Positions 6,052 through 6,990 of a DNA stretch of 6,990 bases are shown here, piece after piece. Origin of the DNA: Acidocella sp. 35-58-6 (lineage in GTDB: Bacteria; Pseudomonadota; Alphaproteobacteria; Acetobacterales; Acetobacteraceae). The position numbers were made by a program, and so were the translations under genes. Under the pieces are notes generated by a model. It searched no databases and had not been told where the DNA came from. It saw nothing but the letters and a program-made list of their open reading frames with translations. Where the stretch lies: the NCBI GenBank assembly GCA_002281005.1, contig NCFD01000060.1, forward strand, positions 1 to 6,990, written 5' to 3'. The number at the start of each line of letters is the position of its first letter. The first letter of the stretch is position 1.

Positions 6052-6990
6052 ATGACGACAATCAAGCGACGCGGCTTTACAGCCCTTTTGGGCGGCGCCG
6101 CCCTGGCAGCCCCTGGCGTGATGCGTGCCTCACGCGCCGATGCACCACTGAAAGCTGGCTTTGTTTATCTCGGCCCAGTGGGTGATTTTGGCTGGACCTA
6201 TCAACATGATGTGGGCCGTAAAATTGCTGCCAAAGCGCTGGGTGCTGCCGTGCAAACCAGCTTCGTTGAAAATGTGCCGGAAGCCCCGGAATGCCAGGCC
6301 GTGTTTCAGAATCTCGCTTCCTCTGGACACAAAATCATTTTCGGCACCTCGTTCGGCTACATGAATTATATGCTTAAAGTGGCCGCCCAGTTTCCAGACG
6401 TGAAGTTCGAGCATTGCACCGGCTACAAGCAGGCCCCTAACCTTTCCACCTACGATATCCGCTTTTATCAGGGCCGGTTCGTGCAAGGCGTCATCGCCGG
6501 CAAACTCTCAAAAGCCGGGGTGGCCGGCTATATTGGCTCGGTGCCGGTGCCTGAAGTTGTACAGGGCATGAACGCGTTCCTGCTCGGCATGCAAAGCATC
6601 AATCCTAAAGCTCAGCTTAAATTCATCATGATTGATAGCTGGTACGACCCCGGTAAGGAAGGCGACGCTACCAAGGCGCTGATCGACCAAGGTTGCGACA
6701 TCATCACCCAGCACACTGATAGTCCCGCCCCGCTACAAACCGCTGCAAGCCGCGGCATCAAGGCATTTGGCGAATCAACTGACATGATCAGCTTCGCACC
6801 AAAGTTCGAACTTTCAGCTTCAGTGAACGATTGGGGCGGCTACTACACCAAGCGCATGAAGGCTGTGCTGACCAAGGAATGGACCAGCGGCGATACCTGG
6901 GGCGGTTTTGCCGAAGGCATGCTCACTATGGCACCGTTTCGTAACATGCCTGATGATGTCGCGGCGCTGGCAAAATCGACTGTCGCAGAC
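6052..6990 (+). CDS. BMP-family ABC transporter substrate-binding protein, C-terminus missing
   Basis: An open frame of 313 codons runs to the right edge without a stop. The N-terminus KRRGFTALLGGAALAA (5-20) carries a twin-arginine pair before a hydrophobic stretch, and ASRA-D (26-30) is a plausible signal peptidase I site, so export to the periplasm, probably by Tat, is expected. No lipobox Cys is seen. The mature part starts with KAGFVYLGPVGDFGWTYQHD (34-53), the hallmark of BMP/PnrA-like proteins. Further family segments are FGTSFGYMN (97-105), YQGRFVQGVIAG (139-150), AFGESTDMISFAPK (238-251) and SASVNDWGGYY (255-265). It should capture the ligand and pass it to the two permeases. Relatives bind purine nucleosides or bases; the deaminase gene at the left edge supports a purine ligand here, which is inference. 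Perhaps 40-50 residues are missing compared with usual family length. Confidence 0.92.
   Translation, partial: MTTIKRRGFTALLGGAALAAPGVMRASRADAPLKAGFVYLGPVGDFGWTYQHDVGRKIAAKALGAAVQTSFVENVPEAPECQAVFQNLASSGHKIIFGTSFGYMNYMLKVAAQFPDVKFEHCTGYKQAPNLSTYDIRFYQGRFVQGVIAGKLSKAGVAGYIGSVPVPEVVQGMNAFLLGMQSINPKAQLKFIMIDSWYDPGKEGDATKALIDQGCDIITQHTDSPAPLQTAASRGIKAFGESTDMISFAPKFELSASVNDWGGYYTKRMKAVLTKEWTSGDTWGGFAEGMLTMAPFRNMPDDVAALAKSTVAD

Overview
The window looks like chromosomal DNA of a Gram-negative bacterium, most likely an alphaproteobacterium. This rests on family resemblance and gene order, not on a database match. It is protein-coding throughout, with no rRNA, tRNA, CRISPR array or recognisable transposase.

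Layout: (i) Positions 1-163, minus strand, hold the first 54 codons of an 8-oxoguanine deaminase, a guanine-deaminase-like amidohydrolase; the gene runs off the left edge. (ii) Positions 164-412 are non-coding. (iii) Positions 413-2016, minus strand, hold a tight two-gene cassette. Transcription order is a YaaC-like protein (353 codons, TTG start), then, 8 bases later, a 177-residue nucleoside 2-deoxyribosyltransferase-like protein. (iv) Positions 2017-2449 are a mainly non-coding gap with a short perfect palindrome beside the YaaC-like start and a large REP-like inverted repeat at 2233-2317. (v) From 2450 to the right edge, plus strand, lies a compact ABC importer operon of the BMP/nucleoside type: a double-domain ATPase, two permeases and a substrate-binding lipoprotein-family (BMP) protein with a Tat-like signal, cut at the right edge.

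How the genes fit together: the deaminase and the importer diverge from each other and plausibly form one purine module, with the importer bringing in a purine base or nucleoside and the deaminase hydrolysing the exocyclic amine of an oxidised or related purine. Between them sits the YaaC-like/deoxyribosyltransferase-like pair. Hand-counted lines suggest its G+C is lower (about 42-53% in the lines counted) than that of the transporter genes (about 53-67%), so it may be a later arrival.

The best candidate for something undescribed is this pair. The deoxyribosyltransferase fold includes nucleotide-cleaving enzymes predicted to act in biological conflict, and YaaC proteins have no established function. 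A two-component nucleotide-centred defence or stress module is therefore a reasonable hypothesis, but it is not proven here. A nucleoside-salvage role linked to the flanking purine genes is the main alternative.
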